Program-made: the position numbers and the translations under genes
Shown: positions 11,467-23,584 of the stretch, piece by piece
Layout of the letters: the number at the start of each line of letters is the position of its first letter
Position numbering within the stretch: position 1 is the first letter of the stretch
Assembly: GCF_018294505.1 (NCBI RefSeq)
Contig: NC_057807.1
Coordinates: 134,383,295-134,447,294 of the forward strand
Origin: Triticum aestivum
Taxonomy: Eukaryota; Streptophyta; Magnoliopsida; Poales; Poaceae
Length of the DNA: 64,000 nucleotides
Direction: 5' to 3'
The notes under the pieces: model-generated
The model's input: the letters and a program-made list of their open reading frames with translations, nothing else
Told to the model about the DNA's origin: nothing
The model's database searches: none

Positions 11467-12993
11467 TCATGGGGTTACCTTGACCTTGTCAAGAGAGTTT
11501 TGGTCCTCTCCATCTTCTACCACGACCTTTGCCATTAGGCACTTGTGAGCGTTGCCCTTGTAGTCTTTCATATAGTTGTAGGTGACAACATCACCACTCT
11601 TGTTGACTAGCCTCAAAGTGTTTTGAGAATCTTGAGCTACTCCGACAACACCACTAACATCATATGGATCGAATTCTTCATGAGCAACCATTGCTTTCCC
11701 ATCTCTCTTATCGAGCTTGGAGTTCAAAGGATTTGGTAACTTCTTCTTGGGAAAGATCTTGGGAAACCTTGGTTTATCTTCTCTCTTCTCATAAGGACAA
11801 TCATTGGAGAAGTGGTTGGTTTCTTCCCAGTTGTAGCATTTTCTCACTTTCTTCTTCTAGAATCTTCCCTTGAATTTTCCCGCGCTAAACTTCTTGACAA
11901 AGAGGGAAATGTCTTCATATGAAGGGCTCTCATCGGAGTCAATCTCATCACCACCTTCATCCTCATCATCATCTTCTTCTTCACTTTGCTCTTCTTCATA
12001 TACGTGCTTGGCCTTCAATGCAAGATTGTTTTTTGATGTTGAGGTCCATGCATGGCAAGATGTTTTGTAGCATTTGCCTTTGACTCTTCAAATAGTTGGA
12101 AGTGGATATGATGTCATCCGGAGTCATTTCCTTGAATCCATGGTGTTGTCTTATGTCCCACACCATTTGGTGATGATACGGAGCAAGAGCATGAAGCAAC
12201 TTGTCCACGAGAAATCGCTTAGTCAAGTTGAATCCATCTTGTGTCTTGTCACAATCACAAGACTCAATGTCGTCGGTGAGAGTCATGAGATGCTCAAGGA
12301 GCTGCTTGGGGGATTCACCTTTCTCCATACAATTTTTTTAAATTGACCCTTGGCAATTTCATATTGAGCAAGCCGGAGACTGGAGGTACCGGTCTTGGTT
12401 CTCACAATGCTATCCCACAATTCCTTGGCACTTGTGATGTGTATGTATGGTCTCCTTTGCTTGTCAGTCATACCTCTCCTTATGCACATGGTTGCCGTGT
12501 CATTAAGATTCTTGTCATATATTTCTCTTGGTGTAAGATTCTTCGGGTCAACAACTTTGTAGCCATACTCCAAGATATCCAACATCTCATCATTTCCATA
12601 TCGAAGATGATCCTTCATAGCAACTCTCCACAAAGAAAAATTGGTAGTGTCATCAAGTAAAGGAGGTTTGCCTTGAGGGTTATACTTTGGTTTTTATATT
12701 TGAGGTGCTGCATAAAGCCAAGGGACACTAGAGTGATCATTACTAGGAGGTTGTTGGCCAAGTGAAGGAGTAGGCACAGTTGGCCTCGAGGTCGCACCAC
12801 TCGAAAGTGGTGCAAGCATCGTGGTTAATGTGGCTAATATCATTTGGACCAAGGCCTGAAGAGAAGCATCATGCTCCTCCTTTTGCTTAGCAAGGCCCCG
12901 TTCCAGATCCTCAAAAGTAAAGGACTTGACTTCCATAGAAGCCTCGTCCTTGTTCTTCGAATCTGCAACAAGGGGAGTCCCATCGGGGTTCAT
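11467..12993 (-). pseudogene. Copia gag (nucleocapsid), several breaks
   Basis: The polyprotein start is a true ATG at 12991-12993, about 50 bp inside the LTR. The first 99 codons end in a stop at 12694-12696, after which the same frame resumes with the gag core (LWRVAMKDHL, ELWDSIVRT). A frameshift near 12300 moves the frame to 11996-12328, and a further part at 11467-11847 carries the zinc knuckle. That knuckle reads CYNWEETNHFSNDC, so the second Cys of CX2CX4HX4C is replaced by Trp. Gag would normally form the particle shell and bind RNA. At least one stop, a frameshift and a lost zinc ligand make this copy non-functional. Confidence 0.85.
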
Positions 12994-13032
12994 CTCGCTC
13001 TAGGGCGGTTAAGCCACAAGAATAGAGCACGA

Positions 13033-13045
13033 GGCTCTGATACCA
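13033..13045 (-). other. Primer-binding site (initiator Met tRNA type)
   Basis: On the minus strand TGGTATCAGAGCC lies two bases inside the 5' LTR. It is complementary to the 3' end of plant initiator methionine tRNA, the usual Copia primer. Confidence 0.9.
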
Positions 13046-13788
13046 ATTGAAAGGATCGAGATGGACCTAGAGGGCGGGTGAATAGGTACAATTACAAATT
13101 TTAATTATTACTTAGCAATTTTAGGCAATAATGCAGAATATGAAAGTGAGCCTAACAATTGCAAGTATGATGCTAAGAGCTAAGCAAGGTAAATGAGTAA
13201 AACAATTATGTGAGTAAGCAAGCACAATATGATATAAGTAAGGCCTAAGAGACAAGTAACCACAAGTAGGAAGTTAGGGTTAGGGATAACCGCAACTCCG
13301 AGAGACAAGGATGTATACCGATGTTCACTTCCTTGGAGGGAAGCTACGTCACCGTTAGAGAGGTGGATGTTACCATGAAGGCACACCAACACCACGAAGG
13401 CTCACCCTATTCTCAACACCATGAAGGCGTTTCCCAACCACTAGTGGTAGACCTTGGGGTGGTCTCCAAACCCTCACAAACTTTCCAGGGGCTAATCACA
13501 AATGGTCGATTCCTCTCCGAAAGACTCCTACCGCCTAGGAGTCTCCAACCTCCAAGAGTAACAAGAACGATGGGGAAAAGCTCAAGACTTGCTCAAATCA
13601 CAAATTCCTTTGGTGCAAAGAAGGGGAAGGAGTGGATCTATCACTTGGGTGGACAACTTCTCTCAAATGCCCTCAAATCCCTTAGGGATCTAAGATTTGG
13701 TGTAGGAGAGTGAGAGAGAGAGAGAGTGAAAAGTGTTCTTGAGGATGTTTGAAGTGAATGGTCAACCCTCCCACAGGATAGGAGAGAG

Positions 13789-13799
13789 ATATTTATAGT
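13789..13799 (-). promoter_or_regulatory. TATA-like box in Copia LTR
   Basis: ACTATAAATAT on the minus strand is followed by a CTCTCTCC pyrimidine tract. This is the likely transcription start region of the retrotransposon, lying downstream of the 54-bp repeats in the direction of transcription. Confidence 0.55.
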
Positions 13800-13841
13800 A
13801 TGCCACAATAAGTGTCCATTGGGACCAAAACAAGACAGCAA

Positions 13842-14054
13842 CGTCGGACGTCCTATACACACCGGACGGCCGAGGGCTCGGCACACACTGGACATCCGAT
13901 GTTTTGGCTCGGTATAGAAGGTAATGGACGACCGGTCAATCCCGGACGTCCGATGTTTGGGCATGGTAGAGAAAGTATGGGACGTCCGGTGGATGCCGGA
14001 CATCCGATGTCTTGGTTCCGTAGAAAAGGTACCGGACGTTCGGTGGACGTCGGT
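13842..14054. repeat. 54-bp tandem repeats in the Copia LTR
   Basis: Units beginning GGACATCCGATG or GGACGTCCGATG start at 13890, 13944 and 13998, an exact 54-bp spacing. Each also contains a GGACGTCCGGTGGATGCC-like half. A degenerate unit precedes them, and two more follow the Gypsy insertion at 24072-24190. The GGACGTCC core is palindromic. The array lies upstream of the TATA-like box in the direction of transcription, where enhancer repeats are found in other LTRs. Confidence 0.75.
14050..14054. repeat. Target site duplication of the Gypsy element, left copy
   Basis: TCGGT immediately precedes the left LTR and is repeated at 24067-24071 after the right LTR, proving one insertion event into the Copia LTR. 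Confidence 0.95.
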
Positions 14055-14536
14055 TGTCGGTGTCAAAACCGGCGGATCTCGGGTAGGGGGTCCCGAACTG
14101 TGCGTCTAGGCGGATGGTAACAGGAGACAAGGGACACGATGTTTTTACCCAGGTTCGGGCCCTCTCGATGGAGGTAAAACCCTACTCCTGCTTGATTGAT
14201 ATTGATGATATGGGTAGTACAAGAGTGGATCTACCACGAGATCAAGGAGGCTAAACCCTAGAAGCTAGCCTATGGTATGATTGTTGTAATGGTTGTTCGT
14301 CCTACGGACTAAAACCCTCCGGTTTATATAGACACCGGAGAGGGCTAGGGTTACACAGAGTCGGTTACAATGGTAGGAGATCTACATATCCGTATCGCCA
14401 AGCTTGCCTTCCACGCCAAGGAAAGTCCCATCCGGACACGGGACGGAGCCTTCAATCTTGTATCTTCATAGTCTTGGAGTCCGGCTGACGATGATAGTCT
14501 GGCTGTCCGGACACCCCCTAGTCCAGGACTCCCTCA
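14055..14536 (-). repeat. Gypsy 3' LTR (left copy)
   Basis: It runs from TGTCGGTGTC to CCCTCA on the plus strand. It differs from the right copy by five transitions and one transversion. Next to it at 14537-14550 the minus strand has a G-rich tract (TTCGGGGGCTAC), the likely polypurine tract. Confidence 0.95.
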
Positions 14537-14770
14537 GTAGCCCCCGAACCAGGCTTCAATGACGATGATTCCAGCACATGTATAGTCTTCGGTGTTGCAA
14601 GGCGGGTTCTCCTCCAAATTCCATGTGCTTGCCGAATAGTGTCCGGCTCCCTTATGAATGTTGCGCTCCTTGGCTTCCACGCCCAATAATGGCCCTCTTC
14701 CACGCGTCGCACGAATGCGAAAAGCCAGGGTATCTTTTATGTTTTACCCCCTAGCTGCGCAAATAATTTG

Positions 14771-14780
14771 CCTATAAGAG
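14771..14780 (+). promoter_or_regulatory. TATA-like box before the antisense gene
   Basis: CCTATAAGAG lies about 90 bp before the ATG at 14864, which fits the spacing of a plant TATA box plus a short leader. Confidence 0.4.
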
Positions 14781-14863
14781 AGATAAGAATCCAGATCCAA
14801 GTCACACTATCCTCCTTCCGCGAGTAGTCATCGGAGCGCCTCTGATCTAAAACCCATTCCATC

Positions 14864-17621
14864 ATGGACCGTCGACGCGGCTCCTCCTCTCGCGCTCCCA
14901 GCCCTCCGCCAGGAGATTGGAGAAGATGCTCGGTTCCGCACAACGAGCTGGTGAAGCTTCAAGCGGAGGGATATCTTCCTCCGCCCTTTATGGTCCCGGT
15001 TCGAGCCGGGCTGGCCACCTACAAAGGTGGGAAGCAAGCGGAGGCCACCCCTAGCCCCTCTAAAGGAGAGCGGGTGTGCTTCGTCCCCTATCTGATAAGG
15101 GGGCTCGGATTTCCTGTACATCCGTTCCTCCGCGGGCTCCTGGAGTTCTACGGACTCCAGCTCCATCACCTCACGCCCGCCTCTATTTTGCATATCGCGG
15201 GTTTTGTAGCTCTTTGCGAGCTATTCCTGGGCATCGAGCCCCATTTTGCGCTATGGAAGAGGCTTTTCTGCCTCATACCCCGTTCTCACGAGGGGTCAAT
15301 ATATCAAGTGGGCGATGCCGAAATATGGCGCATCGCCGGGACCGGATATCCCTCCGGAACCCCTAAGAAGGCGTCTGAAGACTGGCCTTCAGAATGGTTT
15401 TATGTAGAAGACGCTCCACTGCCGGACCCAGTTCGGATCAGCCTCCCGGAGTTTAGCGGGGCTCCTCTGAAGAAACGCCTAAGCTGGCGCCCGCGGAGCC
15501 CTCAACTGGAGGAAGACAAGGGCGTCCATTATCTGATGGGCCGGATAAGATTGCTGGCCCATTCCGGACTGACCATGATTGGAGTCATGGCCACGTGCAT
15601 AATGCGGGGGGTGCAGCCGCTGCAATACAGGGGCCACCCCATGTGGGATTTCAACAGGGAGAATGATGCCACCCGCCATGGCCGCAAAGGGCCGGAGTCG
15701 GCCGAGGATCTGGTGAAGATTCTGTCCGGCCTGTACAAGGGGGAGAAGGAAGATTTCCTCCAAACGAGCCCATTGAATGGGTTCTCAATGAATAACCCTC
15801 GGAGCTGGGTAAGCGGACGCTCATTTGTCTGACCCGTGCTTTCAAAGTTAAGTACCTTATTTTATCGATCTGTCGCAGGAACTGCACCGGACTGTGGAGA
15901 GCATACATAGTCCAGCCCCACAACCCGAGGACCCAAGAAGGTCCCTTGATCCGGCCTCCGAAGAGGATCCGGACATAAAGGTGGAGCTAATCGACAGGGT
16001 GTTCTACCAACTCAGCATGGACAATGCTTTAGTCGCCATCACGGCTGACTACCGCGGCCTAACCCTGGCTTCCCAGGTGAATGTGACCGAAGTCTGACAC
16101 CAGCATTTCGTCCTTGCGCATTTCTGACCACTGTATATAATGGTGTCTCGCAGGAGGTGCCTTCAAGGCAGGAAGCCGAGCCTACGGCGGCCGACCAGCA
16201 AGGGTCAGTGCAGCCCCGCAGGCGGAAGAGGAGTGCGGCACGGGTCGAAACGTCACTGCAACGGTATAGCCCGTGTCTTGATTTTTAGGAAAAGGACTTC
16301 CAGGAGGTGCATTAACGCTCATGACCTTTCCAGGAGAAAGAGCACTCACCGGACGGTGTCCGAAGAGGTTGCCAACCAAGCCTCCGTCCGCCAGGTTCCA
16401 ACACCTGGTGCAGAGGGGGAGGCGAGTGCAAGGCGCAAGCCGGATTCTCCTCCGGCGGAGGATGCCGATCGGCTCTCCGCCACCAGGTCTGAGGTGGAGA
16501 GCGCCATGAATCATAGGCGTCGCCGGACAGTTCTGCGTGACGCGTGTTTCTCCCCAGAGGCGTTGAATGCCTTTAACGCGGGAGACGCGCACCTCCGTGC
16601 CGCTCGAGATGGTTTAACCAGAGCCACGGAGCAGTATGTAAAAGACATACGGGTAATAGATTTTAATGGTTATATATGCCAGTAGTCCCCGAGACTTAAA
16701 GTAGGCAAAGTAACTGATTTAAGGATCATATAATTTGCAGGATCTTACAGAGAATACTGCCCAATTGTCCCAGGAGTTGCAAGAGTGCAAGGCCCAACTT
16801 GAGGCCGCACTTGCTGCCGCAGGAGGAGACACTGAGACCCCTCCTGGTAACACATTATTTCAAAAAGATAAGCGGTGTGCGGCGTGCATGTAAGTCTAAC
16901 AATGATATTGCAGATGTTGCCGGACTGGATCCGGACAAGCAACAACTGCTGCGCCAGCTGAAGGCCGGCGAGAGGGTGCTGACGAAGGTGCAGCAGGAAA
17001 GGAACAAACTCCAGGATGCCCATGCCCAGCTTGGAGAGGAGCTGAAAGGTGTTCTGGCCAAGCTGTCTGGCTCCGTGAAGGAGAATCAGCGGCTTCGTCG
17101 CGGCATCTACAGTAAGTGCTTGAGCGAGCTCCTTTGAAAAGAAGAGTTCGGCGAGGAAGTCAATTGACAGAAATATGTCTGTAGGTTTGCTCACAGGTCG
17201 CCCTGCGGAGGAGATGCCCGTATCAACGGGTGATCAACTTCCCGAGCTGGTGCAACTGCTCGAACGAGTTTGGCAGGCGATGAGCGGCGTCGTCCAGGCT
17301 TTATGGCCGTCCCTCTCCCTACCCGAGGGCCTTGGAGAGCTTGCGGAGAAGCTTCAGGGAGCGCGGCAGCGCTTCCGTTTATGGAAGATATCGGCCTGCC
17401 TCTAAGGTGCCAGGGAGGCCTGGGCCATGGTGAAGACGCGGTACAAGAAGGCAGATCCCAACCACATGGGCGAGGTCGGACCTGTGGGGCCCCATGGGAA
17501 GGAGATCCCTGTGAGTTTAGTGTACGGCCAAGTAGAGTTGGCCGCTAAATATTCCCAACAGGACTGTAAATTAGACATCCTGTTAGACGGGATTGAGGAG
17601 GAATACAGTCAGTCGATTTGA
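14864..17621 (+). CDS. Spliced antisense gene of the Gypsy element (putative gypsy-type domain plus coiled coil)
   Basis: I place seven exons: 14864-15808, 15879-16076, 16154-16263, 16334-16652, 16741-16846, 16914-17111 and 17185-17621. All have GT donors and AG acceptors and their phases agree. Translation runs to a TAA at 17403-17405 (698 codons); without it the same frame continues to TGA at 17619-17621. Exon 1 holds an HPFLRGLLEFYGLQLHHLTP block and a WRIAGTGYP block, like the putative gypsy-type transposon domain (Pfam Transposase_28 as I recall it). Exons 3-4 are basic and proline-rich; exons 5-6 are coiled coil (QLSQELQECKAQLEAAL). It runs opposite to gag-pol and ends about 870 bp from it. 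Function is unknown; such antisense ORFs are known from some grass Gypsy families. The late stop may cost only the C-terminus. Confidence 0.7.
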
Positions 17622-18495
17622 CTATGTATTTTAAAATGACATGTAAAATGCCTTCTAGCCGATTGTAGATCGTTTGTCTTTGCCGACCTTTTCGCTTCAA
17701 CCTCGGGACCCTAGAGTCCAGAGTGTGTCCGAATACCTTCTTGGTTAAGAAACAACCGGGGCATGCATGGAGACCAGGCGTAGGGGTTATTAGTGCTTTA
17801 TCAGACAAGTGCCCAACTAGTTATGTTATATTACATGGTTAGTAAGAAACATCTTCCAGGGAGAATAGTTCCGTTAAGGGTTCCTTTCCCTGGGAGGCAT
17901 GCCCTAAAGTGCATGTTCAGACTGCGAAAAGAGCAGGAAAACATCTGGGGGCAGATAAATAAATAGGTAAAAAATCATCTTTCAAGTCACCGACCGAATA
18001 TTCCCTTAAGAACGCTAGCTTTCGGCTTCACCCAGTCTGAGGTACACACCTGGCTGACCCGGCAGTAACAATCGCAGAGGTGCTCCCTTTACCTCCTAGC
18101 CGAACAATCGGGAATGTAGGGGTAAGCACAGGAGCCAGGCAACCCAGCTTGGCCAAAACTTAAGTCATATCGATGCATATAATGGTGAATAAAAGGTACA
18201 TGTGGAAGTTTGACACATGTGTTGGGCATGAAGCCCTTATAAGTAAGCTTTTGGTAAAGAAGCCCCCAGGCATAATGAGTGCGGATAGCACATCAAGTGT
18301 GTGCGAACAATGCGCCAGTAGGCCTTTAAGGGCTTTTATGAAAAGGGTGAGAGAAAAAAGAGAAACGAAAGACATCTGAAGTGTAAAAATTTGGACGGGG
18401 GAAGGAGACGAACTCTTAGTCCGGCGCTAGGCGTAGAATCTTCGGAGGCGGGCTGCGTTCCATGGGTTCGGCTCGAGTCGGTTGTCCGACGCATT
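17622..18495. other. Spacer between antisense gene and pol
   Basis: No coding sequence is recognised. The two transcription units converge here, so terminators for both are expected, but no clear polyadenylation signal stands out. Confidence 0.5.
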
Positions 18496-21400
18496 TCACA
18501 GACGGTACGCTCCGCCTGTCAGGACTTGATCGATAATGAAGGGGCCCTCCCATTTGGGCTTGAGTTTGTCCTTTTTCTTGTCCGGCAGGCGTAGAACTAG
18601 TTCGCCAACATTGTTAGTCTTGGCCCGTACTTCCCTGCTTTGATATCTTCGAGCCTGCTGCTGATAGAATGCGGAACGAGCCTTGGTGACGTCGCGTTCT
18701 TCCTCCAATGCGTCCAAGCTGTCCTGCCGATCCCGCTCGGCTTCTCTTTCTTCGTACATGCGCACGCGAGGTGAGTCATGAATGATGTCGCAGGGCAAAA
18801 CTGCCTCTGCGCCGTATACCATAAAAATGGTGTGAATCCGGTAGTACGGTTGGGCGTTGTCCGCAGCCCCCAGAGTACGGAGTCGAGCTCCTCTACCCAG
18901 TGCGTGTTAGATTTCGTAAGGGACCGCACTAGTCTGGGTTTGATGCCGCTCATTATTAGACCATTTGCTCGTTCCACTTGACCGTTGGTTTGAGGATGAT
19001 AGACTGAAGCGTAATCGAGCTTAATGCCCATATTTTTGCACCATGACTTAACCTCGTTGGCCGTGAAGTTTGTGCCGTTATCGGTAATGATGCTATGGGG
19101 GACACCATAACGGTGTACTACCCCAGATATAAAGTCTATCACTGGTCCGGACTCTCCCGTTTTAACTGGCTTGGCCTCTATCCATTTGGTGAATTTATCC
19201 ACCATGACCAATAGGTACCTTTGCTTGTGGGTTCCCCCTTTAAGTGGTCCAACCATGTCAAGCCCCCAGACCGCGAACGGCCAGGTAATGGGTATAGTTT
19301 TGAGGGCGGTGGGTGGCATATGGCTCTGATTAGCAAAGAGCTGACAACCGACGCATCTTTGGACAAAGTCCTGTGCATCTGCCCGGGCCGTTGGCCAATA
19401 AAATCCTGTACGGAAGGCCTTGCCTACAAGGGCCCGAGCTGCGGCGTGGTGTCCGCCTAGTCCGGCATGAATTTCAGCTAGAAGGTTTCGCCCTTCCTCT
19501 TCGGAGATACACCTTTGAAGGACTCCGGTTGTGCTTTTCTTATACAGTTCTCCCTCGTGTACCTTGTAGGCTTTAGATCGCCGAACTATGCAGCGGGCCT
19601 CATTTTGGTCTTCGGGAAGTTCCTGCCTAATTAAGTAGGCTAGGAATGGCTCTGTCCACGGGGCAATTACTGCCATTATTTCGTGGGCTGAAGGTGTTAT
19701 TTCATCGGCTGAGCCACCGATTATGTCAGATTGTTCTGTGTTGGGTAGTGCGGCTGCTTTCGGGTTGTTATTTCCGGACTCCTCTTCCCATAGTACGGAT
19801 GGCTTAAAGAGCCGTTCCAGAAAGATGTTTGGAGGGACAGCGTCGCGTTTCACGCTGATGCGTGCCAATACGTCGGCTGCTTGGTTATTATCACGGGCTA
19901 CGTGGTGGAATTCGAGTCCTTCGAACCGAGCTGACATTTTTATGACAGCGTTACGATAGGCTGCCATTTTCAGATCCTTGGCATCAAAGTCTCCATTTAC
20001 TTGGGATATTGCAAGGTTTGAATCCCCGCGCACCTCTAGGCGTTGAATGCCCATGGAGATTGCCATCCGGAGGCCATGTAGGAGGGCCTCATATTCGGCT
20101 GCATTGTTGGAGTCCGTGTACATTATCTGAAGTACGTATTGGACTGTATCCCCAGTTGGGGACGTCAATACGACGCCAGCCCCCAAGCCGGCCAACATTT
20201 TGGAGCCGTCGAAATGCATAATCCAATTGGAGTATGCGCCGTACTCTTTAGGGAGTTTGACTTCAGTCCATTCGGCGACAAAGTCGGCCAAGACTTGCGA
20301 CTTTATAGCTCGCCGAGGTTTGTAAGTTATATCAAATGGTAAGAGCTCAATGGCCCATTTTGCAATCCTGCCCGTTCCGTCGCGGTTGTTTATAATGTCG
20401 TTGAGGGGCACTTCGGAGGCCACTGTTATCGAACACTCTTGAAAGTAGTGTCGGAGCTTCCGGGATGCCATGAACACCGCGTACGCTATCTTTTGATAAT
20501 GCGGGTACCGGGACTTGCAGGGAGTTAATACAGTGGATACGTAGTACAGTGGTTTTTGAAGAGGGAATTTGTGCCCTTCTGTTTCTCGTTCGACGACGAG
20601 CACCACGCTAACAACTTGATGTGTTGCCGCGATATATAACAACATTGGTTCGCCCAGGTGAGGCGCAGCCAGGACCGGATTTGTTGCCAATATGGCTTTT
20701 GTTTCTTCGAGTCCGGCAGTGGCAGCATCTGTCCACTCGAAGTGTTCGGTGCGCCTGAGGAGGCGATAGAGGGGCAATGCCTTTTCTCCCAAATGGGCAA
20801 TGAAGCGGCTTAGAGCCGCCACGCATCCAGTCAATTTTTGTATTTGTTTGAGGTCTTTTGGAATGTCCAGCTGTGACAGAGCTCGGATCTTGGCTGGGTT
20901 TGCTTCAATTCCTCTACTGGATACGATGAAGCCCAGGAGCTTTCCGGCTGGTACGCCGAAAACACATTTTTCCGGATTCAGCTTGATGTCATATGCTCGG
21001 AGGTTGTCGAATGTGAGCCTCAAATCGTCTACTAGTGTTTCGACGTGTTTGGTTTTGACGACTACGTCGTCTACGTATGCCTCTACTGTTTTGCCGATCT
21101 GGGTAGCCAGACATGTCTGAATCATGCACTGATATGTTGCGCCGGCGTTTTTGAGTCCGAAGGGCATCGTGTTGAAGCAGAATGGTCCATATGGAGTCAT
21201 GAATGCCGTTGCGGCTTGGTCTGCCTCCGCCATCTTAATTTGATGGTAACTAGAGTATGCGTCAAGGAAGCACAATGAATCGTGCCCTGCAGTAGCATCA
21301 ATTATTTGGTCGATGCGGGGAAGGGGGAAGGGATCCTTTGGGCAGGCCTTGTTGAGGTCTTTAAAATCGACACATAGGCGCCAGGATTTATCCTTCTTTG

Positions 21401-22754
21401 GTACCATTACCAGGTTTGCTAGCCAGTCCGGATGTTTGATGTCTCTGATGAATCCGGCTTCCAGTAGTTTGGCTAGCTCTTCTCCCATTGCCTGTCTTTT
21501 GGGTTCGGAAAATCGCTGAAGAGCCTGTTTGACTGGCTTGAATCCTTTTAGGATGTTTAGGCTGTGTTCCGTCAATCTGCGTGGGATTCCTGGCATGTCT
21601 GAAGGGTGCCAGGCAAAGATGTCCCAATTTTCCCGAAGGAATTCTCGCAGTGCGGCGTCTACATCAGGGTTCAAGTGTGCCCCGATGGAGGCCGTCTTTG
21701 TTGGGTCTGTTGGATGGACCTGGAATTTGACTATTTCATCCGCTGGTTTAAAAGAGGTGGACTTGGGTCTCTTATCGAGTATCACATCATCCCTATTCAC
21801 CATAGATCGCAGTGCAGTAAGTTCCTCCGCCGCTAGGGCTTCGGATAGTGCCTCTAGGGCTAATGCGGCTGTCGTGTTTTCGGCGCGGAGTGCTATGTCT
21901 GGATCACTAACGAGAGTGATTATTCCACCGGGCCCAGGCATCTTGAGCTTCATGTACCCGTAGTGGGGTATTGCTTGAAAAATTGTGAATGCCTCTCGTC
22001 CTAATATAGTGTGATATCCGCTGCTGAACGGGGCCACTTGGAACGTTACCTCTTCGGACCTGTAATTGTCTGGCGAGCCGAACACCACATCAAGTGTGAT
22101 TTTTCTTGTGCAGCGCGCTTCCCTACTAGGGATTATTCCTCTAAAGGTTGTGCTGCTTCACTCAATGCGGCTCCAGTCTATTTCCATTTTTTGAAGAGTT
22201 TCCTCGTAGATGAGGTTTAGTCCGCTGCCGCCATCCATGAGTACCTTGGTAAGACGAAAGCCATCCACTATTGGACTGAGGACCAATGCGGCTGGTGCTC
22301 GGGCTGTTCTGAACTTAGGTTCGTCGCTGGCGTTGAAGGTGATGGCCGTGTCGCTCCATGGATTTGTTGTTGCTACTTGGTAGACTTCGGCGAGGCTGCG
22401 GATTGTTCGTTTCCGCATATTATTCGATGCGAAAGTCTCGAAGACTGTTGACACCGTACTGGTATTATTGGAGTGGCTCTCCGGGGCTAGAAGCTCTTCG
22501 CCACTTTTGGCCACCTTCCGCAATATCCAACATGCTCGAAGGCTATGTGTTGGAGTGGCGCCTTCTGTATTGTGAATTTTACAGGGTCCGTTGAGCCAAC
22601 CTTCTAGTACGGTTCCGTGCCCTTTATGGGGTTTTTGCTTTTTGGCTTTTGTACATGTTGCCTGAGTGTGATGCACCCTTTTACTTCGGACTAGGGTTGT
22701 ATTCGGGGCCGGATTGTCCCAAAACTTAGTTTCGGTTTTCCGGAAACTCTCCAT
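18496..22754 (-). pseudogene. Gypsy pol: protease, RT, RNase H, integrase (nearly intact)
   Basis: The protease region has LTKVLMDGGSGLNLIY near the end of 22158-22754. A single TGA at 22158-22160 separates it from a 1163-codon open frame (18597-22088). There RT begins near residue 200, with FLDAYS at about 275 and the polymerase motif YVDD at about 338. RNase H begins at MHFDGS near 624. The integrase zinc site uses His near 874 and 880 and a CVGC pair near 912-915. The core residues are Asp 944 (WGLDMVGP), Asp 1003 (TDNGTNF) and Glu 1039 (QVERAN), all present. A one-base loss in the A run at 18823-18827 shifts the C-terminal domain into the frame at 18496-18822. Only these two lesions break pol. 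Confidence 0.95.
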
Positions 22755-23558
22755 CGCACAGTACTTTCATACTATGGACGCCAGATCGGCGAAGCGTGTA
22801 ATTTCGCGACGACTGACGGCGTTCAAAATTCCCTTGTCCGTGCAATTATTCCAAAAAATTGAAATTCCGTTTTACTCACGGCAGTCCTTTATCCTGTCCA
22901 TAACCAGGAGGAATCTGGCCCAGTAATGATGTACTGCTTCATCGGGCTCTTGCCTGATTTGAGATAGATCGCATATGTCTGGGTGGGTGGGTGGAATTAA
23001 GTCCGGAATCCTACCCATCTCGAGTCTCAAGGGCCGAGAAGTTTCCGAATTTGGAAGCTCAGATTGTTGAACATTGTCCAGCGAGTCCGGTCCGATGCCT
23101 GACTTTAGGTTCAGTGCTTGATCGAAGTCCGTCCCCCCGTGGGAATCCGGCATGGAGGGTTCGAAAGCCCGGACATGACTAGTTTTCAATATAGGAGAAG
23201 AGTCACCGCGTTGTTCCTCTACCACCACAACATGGTGGGTAACCTGAGGAGAGTTAATCTTTCTCAGATCGGTTTTAAGCCCAATCTGATTGTAGTCTGT
23301 AGGGACTCCCAGGGCGGCGATGCGATCCAAGAGTTCGTTTACAGACGAGAGCTCTGTTGGATCCAGCTGTTCGGCGAATTCCGAGTTGACGTGAAGATTG
23401 CTTTTGATGACCCGAGAGGTCATCGTCGAAGCGGTGGCCGAACAGGCGGTCATGAGAAAACCACCCAGCCGGATAGTTTGGCCGGCGGCCAAGGCTCCTT
23501 TGGCGAAGATACCGTCTTTGAAGACGGGAAGAGGCGTCCTTCCTATCGGTGACGGCAC
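22755..23558 (-). pseudogene. Gypsy gag, same frame as pol, two stops
   Basis: The minus-strand frame is shared with pol, so gag and pol form one polyprotein. The N-terminal 228 codons include an acidic linker and the capsid-type motif ICDLSQIRQEPDEAVHHYWARF. A TAA at 22869-22871 and a TGA at 22767-22769 interrupt the capsid end. Beyond them, in the pol entry, a GPCKIHNTEG...HSLRACW segment gives a C-H-H-C arrangement rather than a standard CCHC knuckle, as I recall for related grass Gypsy polyproteins. No ATG is evident at the 5' end of the open frame, so the true start is uncertain. Confidence 0.85.
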
Positions 23559-23584
23559 AAAGGAACTCTCAATGAAAGCACCAA

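Larger units (their letters stand above)
13048..14054 (-). repeat. Copia 5' LTR, inner portion (R/U5 side)
   Basis: The LTR boundary is the TG at 13048 next to the primer-binding site. The portion runs to the Gypsy target site at 14050-14054. It contains a GA microsatellite (13710-13727), a TATA-like TATAAATA on the minus strand near 13789-13799 and part of a 54-bp tandem repeat. The other portion is at 24072-24509; together they make an LTR of about 1445 bp. Confidence 0.8.

Noticed and set aside
13321..14066. Frames on both strands in the Copia LTR
   Set aside because: They follow the 54-bp repeat and LTR sequence; no protein features.
23560..23584. Assignment of the Gypsy primer-binding site to a particular tRNA
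   Set aside because: The sequence after the LTR (TTGGTGCTTTCATTGAG) does not match a tRNA end that I can name with confidence.
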